Shown: positions 5,821-7,067 of the stretch, in pieces | How positions within the stretch are numbered: the first letter of the stretch is position 1 | Layout: every line of letters begins with the position of its first letter | Origin: SIG510 sp045540975 | GTDB lineage: Bacteria; Bacillota; Clostridia; Oscillospirales; JAAYXM01 | Direction of reading: 5' to 3' | NCBI GenBank assembly: GCA_045540975.1 | Contig: JAZQIE010000184.1 | Coordinates: 1-7,067 of the forward strand | Length of the DNA: 7,067 nucleotides | The notes under the pieces: generated by a model | Told to the model about the DNA's origin: nothing | Seen by the model: only the letters and a program-made list of their open reading frames with translations | Databases searched by the model: none | Made by a program: the position numbers and the translations under genes

Positions 5821-5826
5821 GCCGTG

Positions 5827-6889
5827 ATGACCGAAAAAGCAAAGCAAATTGTGATGACCGCGCTCTTCGCGGCGCTCATCTTCACCCTTTCCGCGGTGTG
5901 CCTTTTCTCACCGCCCAAGGAATATTCTCTCTCCGAGCGCAGAAGTTTGGCTCAGCCGCCCGAGTTTACCGCAAATGCGGTGTTCTCCGGGCAGTTTGCA
6001 TCGGAGTTTGAAGTGTTTGCGCAGGACCAGTTTCCGCTTCGGGAAACCTTCCGCAGTATGAAATCCGCCTCCGCGCTGTATCTCTTCTCGCAGAAGACCG
6101 TGAACAATCTCTATCTCGCGGACGGGCACATCTCAAAGGCGGAGCCCGATCTCAAGGAGCATATGATTGAGCATGCAATCGAGCGGTTTTCCTACTTGCA
6201 GGAGACGTATTTCCCCGAAAAAACCCCGATTTTTGCGGTGATTCCCGATAAAAACTTCTATCTTGCGGAGAAACACGGGTATCTCACCTTCGACCATAAC
6301 GCGCTTGTGGAGATGCTGAAAAAATCCCTCCCGAAGTTTGAGGTGACCGACCTTTCGGAGGTTTTGGAACTCTCCGATTATTATTTCACCGACACCCATT
6401 GGAAGCAGGAGTGTATCACCGATGCGGCAGAGAGCATCGCGGAGAAATTCGGCAAGACCCTGACGCGTGAGTACACCCCGATTCCCATGCACGTCCCGTT
6501 TTACGGTGTGTATTACGGTCAGCTTGCACTTCCGGTCAAACCCGATGTGATTTTCTACCTCCAAAACCCGATTTTGGAGGGGATGCGCGTCACTGCCTTG
6601 GATTCGGGAAAAGCGGAGGAAATTTTGCTCTATGACACGGCAAAAGGCGAGGGGAAGGACGGGTATGAACTGTACCTCGGCGGCGCGCACGCGGTGGTGC
6701 AGATTGAAAATCCGAAGGGCGAGGGCGAGCTTGTGGTCTTCTCCGACTCCTTCGGGCAGAGCATGGCGCCCCTTCTTGCGCAAGGCTACGCGAAAACCAC
6801 GGTTGTGGATATCCGCTACATCCAAAGCGGAATGGTGGGGAATTTCGTCGCGTTTGAAAACGCCGACGTCCTTTTCCTGTATAGCACCA
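5827..6889 (+). CDS. AlgX/AlgJ-like (DHHW-type) SGNH acetyltransferase partner of MBOAT, 3' end missing
   Basis: About 354 genuine residues are present before the sequence enters adapter at 6890. Residues about 8-27 form an N-terminal membrane anchor or signal. Next come LSERRSLAQPPEF (35-47), a common start of the mature part in this family, and QDQFPLRETF (66-75). Likely catalytic pieces are FTDTHW (187-192) with Asp189 and His191, and FSDSFG (305-310) with Ser308 as the nucleophile. The order and motifs fit the Asp-His...Ser set of AlgX/AlgJ, with SDS in place of the usual GDS. It would act outside the membrane, transferring acetyl groups supplied by the MBOAT protein to a polymer. The frame stays open through the artefact to the window end, but those last residues are not real. 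The true C-terminus is unknown. Confidence 0.88.
6789..6882 (+). repeat. First (genomic) copy of a 94-bp direct repeat
   Basis: It is identical to 6974-7067, at an offset of 185 bases. This copy is in frame within the DHHW/AlgX-like gene and continues naturally from its upstream sequence. Confidence 0.95.
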
Positions 6890-6973
6890 AAGTCGGAGGC
6901 CAAGCGGTCTTAGGAAGACAAAATATCTCTCCAACTCCTTGGCTCACAGAACGACATGGCTACGATCCGACTT
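6890..6973 (+). other. MGI/BGI DNBSEQ sequencing-adapter insertion (assembly artefact)
   Basis: This 84-base block is synthetic. Bases 6890-6921 (32 bases, beginning AAGTCGGAGG and ending GGAAGACAA) match the DNBSEQ read-1 adapter as I know it. Bases 6932-6973 (42 bases, beginning CAACTCCTTGG and ending GATCCGACTT) match the reverse complement of the read-2 adapter. Between them are exactly ten bases (6922-6931, AATATCTCTC), the length and position of a sample barcode. Genomic sequence ends at about 6889. Confidence 0.95.
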
Positions 6974-7067
6974 CGCGAAAACCACGGTTGTGGATATCCG
7001 CTACATCCAAAGCGGAATGGTGGGGAATTTCGTCGCGTTTGAAAACGCCGACGTCCTTTTCCTGTAT
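6974..7067 (+). repeat. Second (artefactual) copy of the 94-bp direct repeat
   Basis: It starts exactly where the adapter ends and repeats 6789-6882 without a mismatch until the window stops. The offset of 185 equals a 101-base insert (6789-6889) plus 84 bases of adapter, as expected when a short insert is read through its adapter and joined to itself. It is shifted in frame relative to the first copy and should not be annotated as gene sequence. Confidence 0.93.

Noticed and set aside
5244..6011. 255-codon plus-strand frame overlapping MBOAT and the next gene
   Set aside because: It is out of frame with both supported genes, is rich in Arg, Cys and Gly as expected from a shifted frame in GC-rich DNA, and has no start signal.
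6133..6903. 256-codon open frame on the minus strand
   Set aside because: It lies antisense to the DHHW/AlgX-like gene, which has clear motifs, a strong ribosome binding site and a coupled neighbour. The frame also crosses into adapter sequence.
6789..7067. A genuine tandem duplication or small insertion in the DHHW gene
   Set aside because: The sequence separating the two copies is an exact sequencing-adapter structure with a 10-base barcode slot, so the duplication is technical.

Overview
The window looks like chromosomal DNA of a Gram-positive anaerobe of the class Clostridia (Bacillota), probably a gut member of the Oscillospiraceae or a relative. The evidence is strong AGGAGG-type ribosome binding sites, sigma-A-like promoters, a Gram-positive-style lipoprotein, the prmA-rsmE pair, and an MBOAT/DHHW-type polysaccharide O-acetylation pair. 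The family-level placement is inference. The last 178 bases are not natural sequence: at 6890 the DNA runs into an MGI/BGI (DNBSEQ) library adapter, and then the preceding ~94 bases are repeated.

Left part (1-702), AT-rich and accessory-looking. It holds the last 20 codons of an unidentified reading frame and a 70-residue XRE/Cro-type DNA-binding protein. Next comes a 21-bp exact copy (354-374) of the 3' end of the tRNA-Ser gene, the usual signature of an attachment site used by a tRNA-targeting integrase. It is followed by a gene-free stretch dominated by a symmetrical array: four ATGATG boxes, then four CATCAT boxes, separated by small hairpins (489-657). A perfect hairpin terminator at 659-700 serves the tRNA.

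Middle part (703-3474, minus strand), core genome. prmA (ribosomal protein L11 methyltransferase), rsmE (16S rRNA m3U1498 methyltransferase) and a multi-pass membrane protein of unknown function run leftward toward tRNA-Ser(GCU), which has its own near-consensus promoter. prmA has an extended -10 promoter. rsmE has a second plausible promoter in the gap after prmA.

Right part (3549-6889, plus strand). It is transcribed divergently from prmA. A secreted lipoprotein with a Lys/Glu/Pro repeat linker is followed by an intrinsic terminator. Then come an AlgI-like MBOAT acyltransferase and, in tight coupling, an AlgX/DHHW-like SGNH-type protein cut off by the adapter junction. The last two are the membrane and extracytoplasmic halves of a system that acetylates a cell-surface or secreted polymer; the polymer cannot be read from the sequence.
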